Origin: Streptomyces griseoruber
GTDB taxonomy: Bacteria; Actinomycetota; Actinomycetes; Streptomycetales; Streptomycetaceae
Direction of reading: 5' to 3'
NCBI RefSeq assembly: GCF_001514205.1
Contig: NZ_KQ948779.1
Coordinates: forward strand, 196,029 to 260,028
DNA: 64,000 nucleotides
Shown here: positions 15,385-23,992 of the stretch, one piece after another
How positions within the stretch are numbered: the stretch's first letter is position 1
Layout: each line of letters begins with the position of its first letter
The notes under the pieces: generated by a model
What the model was told of the DNA's origin: nothing
Databases searched by the model: none
What the model saw: only the letters and a program-made list of their open reading frames with translations
Made by a program: the position numbers and the translations under genes

Positions 15385-17049
15385 ATGGGGACACAGACCG
15401 TACCGGCGACGGCACCACCCGCGCGGCGCAGGCGCCGGGGCCGCGTGGTCGTCGACTGGCTCACCACCACCGACCACAAGAAGATCGGTCACCTGTACCT
15501 GATCACGTCGTTCGTGTTCTTCCTGATCGGCGGGGCCATGGCCCTGGTGATGCGGGCCGAACTCGCCCGGCCCGGACTTCAGATCGTGGACAACGACCAG
15601 TTCAACCAGCTGTTCACGATGCACGGCACGATCATGCTGCTGCTCTTCGCGACCCCGTCCTTCGCGGGCTTCGCCAACGAGCTGATGCCGCTCCAGATCG
15701 GCTCCCCGGACGTCGCCTTCCCCCGGCTGAACATGTTCTCGTACTGGCTGTTCCTGTTCGGCGGGCTGATCGTGCTCGGCTCCCTGCTCACCCCGGACGG
15801 GGCCGCCGCCTTCGGCTGGTTCGCCTACGCGCCGCTCAACAGCGGCCGGTTCTCCCCCGGCATCGGCCCCGACCTGTGGATCATGGGGCTGGCGCTGGCC
15901 GGGTTCGGCACGATCCTCGGCGCGGTCAACTTCGTCACCACGATCCTCGGGATGCGCGCCCCCGGCATGACCATGTTCCGGATGCCGATCTTCACCTGGA
16001 ACGTCCTGTTCACCTCGGTCCTGGTCCTCTTCGCGTTCCCGGTGCTGGCGGCGGCCCTGCTGGTGCTGGAGGCGGACCGAAGGCTCGGCGCCCAGGTGTT
16101 CGACGCGGCCAACGGCGGGGCGCTGCTGTGGCAGCACCTGTTCTGGTTCTTCGGGCATCCCGAGGTCTACATCATCGCGCTGCCGTTCTTCGGGATCATC
16201 ACCGAGATCATCCCGGTCTTCAGCCGCAAGCCGATCTTCGGCTATCTCACCCTGGTCGGCGCGACCATGACGATCACCGGTCTGTCGATCGTCGTGTGGG
16301 CGCACCACATGTTCGTCACGGGCGCGGTGCTGCTGCCGTACTTCTCGTTCATGAGCTTCCTGATCGCCGTCCCGACGGGTGTGAAGTTCTTCAACTGGAC
16401 CGGGACCATGCTCAAGGGCTCCCTGTCGTTCGAGACGCCGATGCTGTGGGCGACGGGTTTCCTGGTGACGTTCCTGTTCGGCGGGCTGACCGGGGTGATC
16501 CTGGCCTCGCCGCCGATGGACTTCCAGGTCAGCGACTCGTACTTCGTCGTCGCACACTTCCACTACGTCGTCTTCGGCACGGTCGTCTTCGCGGTGTTCG
16601 CCGGATTCGCCTTCTGGTGGCCGAAGTTCACCGGGAAGATGCTGGACGAACGGCTGGGGAAGATGCACTTCTGGACGCTGTTCGTCGGCTTCCATCTGAC
16701 GTTCCTGGTGCAGCACTGGCTGGGCGCGGAGGGCATGCCCCGCCGGTACGCCGACTATCTCGCCGCCGACGGCTTCACCGCGCTGAACACCGTCTCGACG
16801 ATCGGCGCGTTCCTGCTCGGTCTGTCCACGCTGCCGTTCCTCTACAACGTCTGGAAGACCACCAAGTACGGCGAGAAGGTCGAGGTCGACGACCCCTGGG
16901 GGTACGGCCGCTCCTTGGAGTGGGCGACCTCCTGCCCGCCGCCGCGGCACAACTTCACGACACTGCCGAAGATCCGCTCGGAGTCCCCGGCGTTCGATCT
17001 CCACCACCCGGAGTACGCGGCCCTGGAGGCGGCCGATCAGGGCGTGTAG
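15385..17049 (+). CDS. ctaD: Cytochrome c oxidase subunit I (aa3 type), orphan copy
   Basis: 554 aa from ATG 15385; an in-frame ATG at 15346 has its AGGA too close. Heme-copper oxidase motifs are present: MHGTIMLLLF (heme ligand), LQIGSPDVAFPRLN (D-channel region), WFFGHPEVYII (CuB His with cross-linked Tyr), WAHHMFVTG (CuB His pair) and VVAHFHYVVFG (heme a/a3 His pair). Twelve membrane segments are expected. The protein closely resembles the actinobacterial CtaD of the ctaC-D-F operon. Here subunits II, III and IV and assembly genes are absent, so it is probably a paralogue working with partners encoded elsewhere. Its last 13 nt overlap the end of the convergent lipoprotein gene. Confidence 0.93.
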   Translation: MGTQTVPATAPPARRRRRGRVVVDWLTTTDHKKIGHLYLITSFVFFLIGGAMALVMRAELARPGLQIVDNDQFNQLFTMHGTIMLLLFATPSFAGFANELMPLQIGSPDVAFPRLNMFSYWLFLFGGLIVLGSLLTPDGAAAFGWFAYAPLNSGRFSPGIGPDLWIMGLALAGFGTILGAVNFVTTILGMRAPGMTMFRMPIFTWNVLFTSVLVLFAFPVLAAALLVLEADRRLGAQVFDAANGGALLWQHLFWFFGHPEVYIIALPFFGIITEIIPVFSRKPIFGYLTLVGATMTITGLSIVVWAHHMFVTGAVLLPYFSFMSFLIAVPTGVKFFNWTGTMLKGSLSFETPMLWATGFLVTFLFGGLTGVILASPPMDFQVSDSYFVVAHFHYVVFGTVVFAVFAGFAFWWPKFTGKMLDERLGKMHFWTLFVGFHLTFLVQHWLGAEGMPRRYADYLAADGFTALNTVSTIGAFLLGLSTLPFLYNVWKTTKYGEKVEVDDPWGYGRSLEWATSCPPPRHNFTTLPKIRSESPAFDLHHPEYAALEAADQGV

Positions 17050-18323
17050 GCGAGCTGGGGGACGTCGAAGCAGGTGCGGTCCATGTCCCCCTGGGTGATC
17101 CATCCCCTCCCGTCGCGCCAGCGGGCGACCGACAGACAGGTCCACCGGGTCTTCGGCGGTGCGGCGAGCCGTTCGAAGCGGACGGGGATCAGCAGGCCGC
17201 CGGCGTCGAAGCCCTCGCTGCGGTCCATGAAGGCGTCCACGCACGCGCGCGTGATCCCGCTCGCCGCGCAGGACCGCGCCGCCCGCGTGAACCACAGGGC
17301 CGCCGCCCACCCCTCCAGCTGCCACTGGGAGTGCGTCGGCAGGCCCTTCGTCGCCTCCCGGAACTCCCGCACGGCCGGGTCGGAGGTGTCGTCGAAGTTC
17401 CGGCTGGACCCGGTCACCCACAGGGCGTTGCGGCAGGCCGGGGAGTTCCCGTAGTCCTCGGGGACGGTGGACGTCCAGTTCTGCACATTGGTGACCTTGG
17501 CCGTGACATGCGCGCCGACCTGGTCCATCGCCTCGCACAGCCGTGCGTTGCCATGGGTGTCGAGGGCGTCGAGGACGAGGTCGGCGCCCTGCGCCTTCAG
17601 GTCGGCGGCGGCGGCGCGGAAATTGGGCAGCGCGAAGTCGACCTGTTCCCCGACCACCCGGTAGCCCTCGGCCTTCAGCCCCCGTTCGACGAGCCGGGCG
17701 TAGGACGCGGACGCCGGCTGGTTGTAGGAGACGACGGCGGCGGTACGGGCGCCGTGCTCGCGCTTGAAGTAGCGGTAGACCTCGGTGCCGCCGTACAGCT
17801 CGCCGCCCCAGCCCGGCGTGCCGTTCCGGGGGGCGAGGCTGCCGTAGATGCCGTAGAGGTGCGGCCAGGTGTCGTAGGCGGGGCCGATGGGCTGGCCGCC
17901 GATGTCGGGCACGCGCGCGCGGGAGACGCGGGGGGCGCCCGCGTAGGCGAGGGAGGTGGTGGCGACGAGGGCGACGACCTTGTCCTCGTCGAGCAGCTGG
18001 TGCACACAGGTGTTGTTCCCGACGCCGCTGCCTCCGTCGTCGCACAGCCGCACCTCGACGCGGTGGCCGTCGATCCCGCCGCGCGCGTTGATCCGGTCGA
18101 AGTAGGCCACCGCCCCGTCGCGCGGCCCGGTGAAGGCGGCGCCGCCGACGGGGCTGGTCGTGCTGGTGATCACGCCGACGCGGACCGGGGCGGTCCGCGG
18201 GGTGGCGGTGGCGTGCTCGAAGTCGCTCTCCGGGAGCCGGCTGCCGCAGGCCGCGCTCAGCAGGAGCAGCAGCGTGGCGGCAGCGCTCTCAGCAACCCGG
18301 GACCGCCGACGCCGACGCATCAC
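17037..18323 (-). CDS. Branched-chain amino acid-type ABC transporter substrate-binding lipoprotein
   Basis: 428 aa. An Arg-rich n-region and lipobox LLSAACGS show a lipoprotein anchored at Cys26. The periplasmic-binding fold type I follows, with VRVGVITSTTSPVGG, DRINARGGIDGHRVEVRLCDDGG, VALVATTSLAYAG and VVSYNQPASASYARLVERGLKAEGYRVVGEQ. This is the LivJ/LivK class. Its gene start lies inside the end of the upstream lipoprotein gene (35-nt overlap). The LivHMGF-like transporter genes lie divergently at 19394-22689 and are the obvious partner. The ligand is unknown. Confidence 0.85.
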   Translation of the reverse strand: MMRRRRRSRVAESAAATLLLLLSAACGSRLPESDFEHATATPRTAPVRVGVITSTTSPVGGAAFTGPRDGAVAYFDRINARGGIDGHRVEVRLCDDGGSGVGNNTCVHQLLDEDKVVALVATTSLAYAGAPRVSRARVPDIGGQPIGPAYDTWPHLYGIYGSLAPRNGTPGWGGELYGGTEVYRYFKREHGARTAAVVSYNQPASASYARLVERGLKAEGYRVVGEQVDFALPNFRAAAADLKAQGADLVLDALDTHGNARLCEAMDQVGAHVTAKVTNVQNWTSTVPEDYGNSPACRNALWVTGSSRNFDDTSDPAVREFREATKGLPTHSQWQLEGWAAALWFTRAARSCAASGITRACVDAFMDRSEGFDAGGLLIPVRFERLAAPPKTRWTCLSVARWRDGRGWITQGDMDRTCFDVPQLAYTP

Positions 18324-18813
18324 CGCTCAGCCCGACCAGGGAGCACAGGGTGGTGACGGAGACCTTCCAGGTGCCGTCCTGGAGGACCGCCTTCCCGGTG
18401 GCGTTCGGCAGCGCGGTCGCGCCGTCGAGGGTGAGGGTGTACGTCACGGTCGCCTCGGTCGGGGAGGTGAACGCGACCTTCTGGACCTCGGCCGCCACCT
18501 GTCCGCCGCGCTGGTCCCCGCCGAAGGCCCGGAGCATCGGGCCCATCATCCGGCCGTTCTCCAGCAGGGCCTGCTTGTCGGCGGTGGAGGTGGCCGGGTC
18601 GAAGAACTTCTGCCAGTTCTGCCGGACCTGCTGCTCGGCCGCCGCCGTGTCGCTGGGCGCGGTGGCCGCCCCGCCGACCGTCGCGGTGGCCGTCGCGGTC
18701 GCCTTGCCGCCCCCGTCGTCGCTGCACGCCGCGAGGGCCGGGGCGAGCGCGAGGAGCAACGCCGCCGCCAGTGCCGTGCCCCGCGTCCGTCCGAGGTCGC
18801 TCCCGAGAAGCAT
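18289..18813 (-). CDS. Lipoprotein of unknown function
   Basis: 174 aa from ATG 18813. Signal peptide with lipobox LAPALAACSDD, then a Thr/Ala-rich linker (KATATATATVGG). The folded part (about residues 65-155) has QQVRQNWQKFFDPATSTADKQALLENG and a beta-rich EVQKVAFTSPTEATVTYTLT segment, reminiscent of small NTF2-like or low-molecular-weight mycobacterial-type lipoproteins. It ends 35 nt inside the substrate-binding protein gene, so the two are probably coupled and may share a role in ligand capture. I do not recognise the family with confidence. Confidence 0.7.
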   Translation of the reverse strand: MLLGSDLGRTRGTALAAALLLALAPALAACSDDGGGKATATATATVGGAATAPSDTAAAEQQVRQNWQKFFDPATSTADKQALLENGRMMGPMLRAFGGDQRGGQVAAEVQKVAFTSPTEATVTYTLTLDGATALPNATGKAVLQDGTWKVSVTTLCSLVGLSGDASASAVPGC

Positions 18814-18920
18814 CACGCTCACCACCGGGTGTCGGTCCGGGCGTGCGCGCCCGGTCCTTTCAGGGTCAGCTTGCAGAAGGCATAGTGCAAGCCATCGGCG
18901 GACTGCGGCGGGAGCGTGGG

Positions 18921-19394
18921 ATGCGGACAGGACGACTGCGGACCGTGCCCCCCGTCCTGTGGGCCGGCTGGGTCGCGCTGGCCACCGGTGCGGTGCTGTG
19001 CGTCGCGGGCTGGTACGGCGTCTCGGGCGAGCGCTTCACCGCACGGCAGCTCCCCTACATCGCCTCCTGCACGGTGCCGGGCGCGGCGCTGATCGTCGCC
19101 GGGGCGGTCCTGCTGGCGTCCGGCCGGGCGCCCGCCGCCACCGCGCGCGTGGAGGAGCTCTACGGCCTTCTGGTCGCCGCCGGCGAGGAGCCCGGGGCGC
19201 CGGAGCCGGCGGTGTCCGCGCCCGTCGCGGTCAGCGGTGAGCTGCGGATGGTGCCCGGGGGCACGCTGTGGCACCGGGCGGACTGTCCGCTGGTCGCCGG
19301 GAAGCCGGAGGCGGTGCCGGTGGACGGCAGGCTGCTGGCCGGCGGCGACCTCGACCCGTGCCCGATCTGCGAACCGGACGCGGCGGACTCCTGA
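18921..19394 (+). CDS. Small two-helix membrane protein with a C-terminal His/Cys motif
   Basis: 157 aa from ATG 18921. Two membrane segments (about residues 13-30 and 48-68) are followed by an Ala/Glu-rich linker and a C-terminal module, LWHRADCPLVAGK ... DPCPICEPD. The spacing H-x3-C ... C-x2-C could bind a metal. The stop TGA shares its A with the ATG of the next gene, a LivH-LivM-LivG fusion, so it is the first gene of the transporter operon. No known family recognised; an accessory or sensing role in the transporter is inferred from coupling only. Confidence 0.7.
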   Translation: MRTGRLRTVPPVLWAGWVALATGAVLCVAGWYGVSGERFTARQLPYIASCTVPGAALIVAGAVLLASGRAPAATARVEELYGLLVAAGEEPGAPEPAVSAPVAVSGELRMVPGGTLWHRADCPLVAGKPEAVPVDGRLLAGGDLDPCPICEPDAADS

Positions 19395-22060
19395 TGTCGT
19401 CCCTGACCTACGACCTCACGCTCGCCGGCCTCGCCGTCGGCGGCGCGGCCGCCCTCACGGGCATCGGTCTGATCGTCACCCACCGGGCGACCGGGGTCCT
19501 CAACTTCGCGCACGGGGCCATCGCGATGGTCTGCGCCTACGCGCTGCGGCAGTGCGTGGTGGAGTGGGGGTGGCCGCTGTGGCTCGGGGCCGTGGCGACC
19601 CTGGTCTTCCTCGCGCCCGCGATCGGGGTGCTGCTGGAACGGTTCGTCTTCCGTCCGCTCGCCGTCCTGGGCAACGATCCGGCGCGGACCCTGGTGGCGT
19701 CGATCGGCGTGTTCGTGCTGCTGGTGGGCGGGGCGGCGCTGGTGTGGGGGCAGGGGGCGCGCGACGACGCGCCCGAGCTGGTCCCGGCGGATCCCTGGGG
19801 GCAGCTCGCCGTGGTGCTGGTCCTGGCCGCCGGGGTCGGCGCGGTGATCCGGTGGACTCGCTTCGGGCGGGAGCTGCGGGCGGTGGTCGACGACCGGGAG
19901 CTGGCCGTGCTCGGCGGCGTGGACGCGGACCGGGTCGCGGCGGCGGGCTGGGCGTTCGGCTCGTTCACGGCCGGGGTGACGGGCGTGCTGCTGGCGCCGT
20001 ACGTGCGGCTCGACCCGTACGGCCTGCCGCTGCTGGTGATGGAGGTGCTCGCGGTCGCGGTGGCGGCCGGGATGCGCAGCCTGCCCGTCGCGGTGGCGGT
20101 GGCGCTCGGTATCGGGATCGCGCAGAGCCAGCTGACCCGGCTGCACCCGTCGGGCTGGGCCGCCCCGCTGGTGCAGGCGGTCGGCGCCAACCTGTTCGTG
20201 GTCGCCCTGCTGGTCGCCGCGCTCGTCCTGCCCGGGGTGGGCGCGCCGCGTGACGCGCCGCCCGCCCCGGTGGGGACACGCGTGCGTACCCCGCCGGGAG
20301 CGTGGGGGGTGGCCGCGGTGCTGTTCCTGCTGCCGCTCGGCTTCGCGGGGTCCGATCTGCACACCGCGGTCCAGGTGCCCGCCCTGGGGGTGATCCTGCT
20401 GTCCCTGGTGGTGGTCACCGGGCGCGGCGGCCAGATCTCCCTCGGGCAGGCGGCGTACGCGGGACTGGGCGCCCTGTTCACCGCGCTGCTGGCCGCGGGC
20501 CGCTTCCCCGGACTTCCCCGCCTCCCCGAGCTGACGGCGCCGGTCGTGGCGGTCCTGCTGGTGGCCCCGCTGGGCCTGCTCACCGGTTGGCCGGCGATCC
20601 GGCGCCACGGCCTCGCCCTGGCCCTCGCGACCTTCGCGGTCGGGGTCGGCGTGAGCCGTTTCGTCTTCGCCCAGCCGTACGCCACCGCGGACCTGTCCCT
20701 GGGCCGCCCCGCGGGCTTCGAAGGGGACCGCGCCTACTACGTCCTGGAGCTGGCCCTGCTCGCCCTGGCCCTGCTGGCCACGCGGGCGCTGCGCCGGGGT
20801 CGCACCGGGCGGGCCCTGGCGGCGATGCGGGACCACGAACCGGGCGCCTCGGCGGCGGGCGTGCGCGTGCCGTCCCTGAAACTGCTCGCCTTCGTCGTGG
20901 GGGCGGCGCTGGCCGCGCTCGGCGGCGCCCTGCTCGGCATGGGCCTGCGGGCCTTCGACGCCACGGCCTACGACCCCGTCCGCGGTCTGCTCTGGTTCGC
21001 GGCGGTGGTGGTCCTGGGCGCGGACAACACCCTGGGCGCGCTCGTGGCGGCGGCCCTGCTGGTGGGGCTGGACGCGGGCGCCCGCGGCGGGGTGGCGGCG
21101 GCCCTGGTCGGCGTCCTGGCGGCCCTGACGGGACGCTTCCCGGACGGCCCGTACGAGGCCCTGCGGGCGGCATGGGCACGGGTGGAGGCACGGCGGAGGG
21201 GGGTGCTGACGCCGTTGGGGGTGCGGGTGCGGAAACGGCTCGTGCCCCGCGCCGCCGCGGTCTCACCGGTCACCGCCCCGCCGCACGCCCACGAGACCGT
21301 CCCCACGCCGTCCGCACCGGACCGCCGCCCGCCGCGCCGCACGTCCCGGGCCGCCCGCGCGCCGGCCCCGCTTCTTCTCGCCGCCCGGCATCTCCAGGCC
21401 CGCTACGGCGGCTTCACCGCTCTCGACGGGGTCGGGCTCGACGTGCCCGCCGGGCGGGTCACCGCCGTCGTCGGGCCCAACGGTGCCGGGAAGAGCACGC
21501 TGTTCCACTGTCTGGCCGGCACCCTGCGCCCGGTCCGCGGGCAGGTGCTGTTCGCCGGGCGGGACATCACCCGGCGGCCGGCGCACGCGCGTACCCGGCT
21601 CGGTGTCGCGCGGACCTTCCAGCAGCTCGCCGTGTTCCCGTCGCTGACGGTGGCGGAGAACGTGCGGGTGGGCGCCGAGCAGGGCCGGCGCGGCGGGCCG
21701 GAGGCGGTGGAGCGGGCGCTGGCGCTGTTCGGGCTGGACGGGCCGGTCCGCGCGCGGCCCGCCGCAGGGCTGCCCACCGGCACCCTGCGCCGGGTCGAGC
21801 TGGCCCGGGCCTGCGCGGGAGGCCCGCGCGTGCTGCTGCTGGACGAGCCGGCCGCCGGGCTGGACACGGACGAGGTGAGCGCGCTGGCCAGGATCCTGCG
21901 CGCGCTGGCCGCCGAGGGCACCGCCCTGCTCGTCGTCGAGCACGACCTCGATCTGGTCGCCGGGCTGGCGGACGTCGTGCACGTCATGGCGGCCGGCCGG
22001 ATCGTCGCCTCGGGCCCGCCGGACCGTGTCCTCGGCTCGCTGGAGGAGGCGGCCTGGTGA
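19394..22060 (+). CDS. LivH-LivM-LivG fusion: two permease domains plus ATPase of a branched-chain-type ABC transporter
   Basis: 888 aa from ATG 19394 (TGATG overlap with the preceding gene). Residues 1 to about 290 are a LivH-type permease (THRATGVLNFAHGAIAM), and about 300-600 a LivM-type permease (GRGGQISLGQAAYAGLGA, then GLALALATFAVGVGVS). After a Pro/Arg-rich linker, about 655-888 form a LivG-type ATPase: Walker A GPNGAGKST, signature LPTGTLRRVELARA, Walker B VLLLDEPAAGL, switch VVEHDLDL. In most bacteria these are three separate proteins. A LivF-like ATPase overlaps by GTGA and two lipoproteins lie divergently. The substrate could be an amino acid, amide or urea-like compound. Confidence 0.9.
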   Translation: MSSLTYDLTLAGLAVGGAAALTGIGLIVTHRATGVLNFAHGAIAMVCAYALRQCVVEWGWPLWLGAVATLVFLAPAIGVLLERFVFRPLAVLGNDPARTLVASIGVFVLLVGGAALVWGQGARDDAPELVPADPWGQLAVVLVLAAGVGAVIRWTRFGRELRAVVDDRELAVLGGVDADRVAAAGWAFGSFTAGVTGVLLAPYVRLDPYGLPLLVMEVLAVAVAAGMRSLPVAVAVALGIGIAQSQLTRLHPSGWAAPLVQAVGANLFVVALLVAALVLPGVGAPRDAPPAPVGTRVRTPPGAWGVAAVLFLLPLGFAGSDLHTAVQVPALGVILLSLVVVTGRGGQISLGQAAYAGLGALFTALLAAGRFPGLPRLPELTAPVVAVLLVAPLGLLTGWPAIRRHGLALALATFAVGVGVSRFVFAQPYATADLSLGRPAGFEGDRAYYVLELALLALALLATRALRRGRTGRALAAMRDHEPGASAAGVRVPSLKLLAFVVGAALAALGGALLGMGLRAFDATAYDPVRGLLWFAAVVVLGADNTLGALVAAALLVGLDAGARGGVAAALVGVLAALTGRFPDGPYEALRAAWARVEARRRGVLTPLGVRVRKRLVPRAAAVSPVTAPPHAHETVPTPSAPDRRPPRRTSRAARAPAPLLLAARHLQARYGGFTALDGVGLDVPAGRVTAVVGPNGAGKSTLFHCLAGTLRPVRGQVLFAGRDITRRPAHARTRLGVARTFQQLAVFPSLTVAENVRVGAEQGRRGGPEAVERALALFGLDGPVRARPAAGLPTGTLRRVELARACAGGPRVLLLDEPAAGLDTDEVSALARILRALAAEGTALLVVEHDLDLVAGLADVVHVMAAGRIVASGPPDRVLGSLEEAAW

Positions 22061-22689
22061 TCTCGCTGCGGCACGCGCGCGTGCGTTACGGCCCGCTGGA
22101 GGCCCTGCACGGCGTCACCCTCACCGCCCCCGCGCCGGGCCTCACCGTCCTGCTGGGCCGCAACGGCTCGGGCCGTACGACGGTGCTGCGGGCGCTGGCC
22201 GGTGCCGTACCGCTGGCGGGCGGGGCGGTGGTGTGGGACGGGGCGGACGTGACCCGGATGCCCGCGTTCGAGCGGGCACGGCGCGGGCTGTGCCTGGTGC
22301 CGGAACGGCGGGCGGTGTTCGCCTCGCTGACGGTCCGGGAGAACCTGGAGCTGTCCGGGGCCGACCCCGACCTCTACCCGCCGCTGGTGCCGTTGCTCGC
22401 CCGCCGCGCCGGGACCCTGTCGGGGGGTGAGCAGCGGATGGTGGCCCTGTGCCGCGCCCTGTCGGCGCACGCGCGCGTGGTCCTCGCCGACGAGCCGGCC
22501 CAGGGGATGGCCCCGGCGGCCGCCTCCCGGACGTACGCCCTGCTCGCCTCGCTCGACGCGTGCGTGGTCCTCGCCGAACAGCGGCTGCCGCCCGCGCTGC
22601 GCGCCCGGCGGGCCCTCGTGTACGAACTGCGGCGCGGGGCCGTCGTGTTCGCCGGGGAGGCGGGTGAATGGGCTCGGCGCGCCCGCTGA
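22057..22689 (+). CDS. LivF-type ABC ATPase with Arg in place of the Walker A Lys
   Basis: 210 aa from GTG 22057, overlapping the fusion gene's stop (GTGA). Features: RYGPLEALHGVTL, Walker A GRNGSGRTT, signature LSGGEQRMVALCRAL, Walker B VVLADEPAQGMAP, and VLAEQRL, the Gln seen in LivF proteins. The invariant Walker A lysine is arginine (GSGRTT), which usually lowers or abolishes ATP hydrolysis; the LivG domain of the fusion keeps its lysine. The protein is slightly shorter than usual LivF (about 235). It may act as the degenerate half of an asymmetric ATPase pair. Confidence 0.88.
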   Translation: MISLRHARVRYGPLEALHGVTLTAPAPGLTVLLGRNGSGRTTVLRALAGAVPLAGGAVVWDGADVTRMPAFERARRGLCLVPERRAVFASLTVRENLELSGADPDLYPPLVPLLARRAGTLSGGEQRMVALCRALSAHARVVLADEPAQGMAPAAASRTYALLASLDACVVLAEQRLPPALRARRALVYELRRGAVVFAGEAGEWARRAR

Positions 22690-22757
22690 ACACGGCGGCC
22701 CCGCCCGGTGGGTGGTCCGGACGGGGCCGTGAGCCCGGCGGGGCCGGGACGTCCGGC

Positions 22758-23477
22758 TCAGTACGCGAGGCGCTGGCCCGGCAGGATCAGGTCCGGGTCG
22801 TTGCCTATGACGGTCCTGTTGGCGGCGTAGAGCCGCTGCCAGGTGGTGTTGTGCGCGGCGGCGATGGTGCTGAGGGTGTCGCCGACCCGGACGGTGTAGT
22901 CACCGCGGCTGCTGCCGCGCGAGGTGCTGGTCGTGGTGCGCTCGGGCGCCTTGGACGAACTGCTCCGCGACGAGCCGGACTTCGTCGTGTCCGCCGGCTT
23001 GCTCGACCGGGTCGACGTGCCGGAGCTCGACTTGCTCGAACTCGACGTGCCGGAGCCCGACTTGGTGGGGCTCGACTGGGTGGAGGAGGACCCGGAGGTC
23101 GACGGGGCGCTGCCGGTGGCTCCGGCGCGGGCCGAGCAGACCGGCCAGGCGCCCCAGCCCTGGGACTTCTGGACCTTGGTGGCCACGGCGATCTGCTGTT
23201 CCCGGCTGGCCCCGTCGGCGGTGGCCGCGTAGGCCGAGCCGCCGTAGGCGCGCCAGGTGGAGGCGGAGAACTGCAGTCCGCCGTAGTAGCCGTTGCCGGT
23301 GTTGATGTGCCAGTTGCCGCCGCTCTCGCACTGGGCGATGCGGTCCCACACCCCGCTGTCCGCCGCCGCGGCGTTGCCGCTCGCGGCCAGCAGTCCCAGG
23401 GGGGCGAGCAGTGCCGCCCCGGCGAGGACCGCCGTCTTGCGCGTCTTACGGGTGGAGTGATCGGCACACTCGGACAT
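22758..23477 (-). CDS. Secreted resuscitation-promoting-factor-like transglycosylase with LysM domain
   Basis: 239 aa from ATG 23477 with GAGGG about 8 nt upstream. Signal peptide (LLAPLGLLAASGNAAAA), then an Rpf domain (about residues 41-115) starting GVWDRIAQCESGGNW with the catalytic Glu in QCESGG, NGYYGGLQFSASTW and WGAWPVC. A Ser/Thr/Lys/Gly-rich linker of about 75 residues follows, then a C-terminal LysM repeat (YTVRVGDTLSTIAAAHN ... DPDLILPGQRLAY). Such enzymes cleave peptidoglycan during spore germination and growth. The layout is that of RpfA. In Streptomyces some rpf genes carry a c-di-AMP riboswitch; I could not recognise one here. Confidence 0.9.
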   Translation of the reverse strand: MSECADHSTRKTRKTAVLAGAALLAPLGLLAASGNAAAADSGVWDRIAQCESGGNWHINTGNGYYGGLQFSASTWRAYGGSAYAATADGASREQQIAVATKVQKSQGWGAWPVCSARAGATGSAPSTSGSSSTQSSPTKSGSGTSSSSKSSSGTSTRSSKPADTTKSGSSRSSSSKAPERTTTSTSRGSSRGDYTVRVGDTLSTIAAAHNTTWQRLYAANRTVIGNDPDLILPGQRLAY

Positions 23478-23992
23478 GAAGTTCCCTCTCTGCAAACCCG
23501 GGTCTCCCCCGGGCGGGGCGCTTCCCACGTGTCGACGCGGGTGTCACGCTCCGCCCCGTCCGCCGGCGGTGTCGCTGCGCCTGGTCCTGCTCTGCGCGGC
23601 CGGTGGACGTACCCGAGCGGTGCTCGCTGCACACGGCGGAGCAATCTAGGGAGCCTGACGATCCGTTATCAACCAGATCCCTGTTCCCGCAGGCCAGTTG
23701 AGGGTTACCGTGAGTAGTAGTGAATTTCGGCCACCCACTACATCCCCTGATGTCGCTTTTTGTCGGACAGTTGTCGAGGCGTGCTGTGAGTCAGTTCACG
23801 GGATCAACCTCCGTGACCTCCCCGTTACTTGACGGGGGGTGTCGGATTCCCCACGGAACGTGACCATCCGTGTTCGGTGATGTGAACGACTCAGTCGTCC
23901 AGCGTGACCCCCACCACAGCTCCCCCGTTGTCATCTCATGAGCCGGGAACCCGCCCGGCCCGCCAACGCACCGCCTTCCGAGGGAGTCACCC
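23478..23992. other. Divergent intergenic region, 515 nt
   Basis: Separates the Rpf-like gene (-) and a hypothetical gene (+). It holds a promoter for the former (23643-23672), a leader of about 165 nt with a CCCGGG/CCCGGG hairpin near the ribosome site (23497-23513), and a small hairpin CCCCGT/ACGGGG (23820-23837). AT content is higher around 23640-23780. No gene seen. Confidence 0.5.
23643..23672 (-). promoter_or_regulatory. Promoter of the Rpf-like gene
   Basis: Minus strand TTGATA (23672-23667), 18-nt spacer, TAGATT (23648-23643). The implied leader is about 165 nt, long enough for RNA-based control. Confidence 0.55.

Noticed and set aside
15130..18045. 971-codon minus-strand frame opposite ctaD
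   Set aside because: Conflicts with ctaD and the substrate-binding protein, both with clear family motifs.
23478..23700. c-di-AMP riboswitch before the Rpf-like gene
   Set aside because: I could not align the leader with the conserved ydaO/yuaA core by eye, so it is reported only as a leader to be tested.
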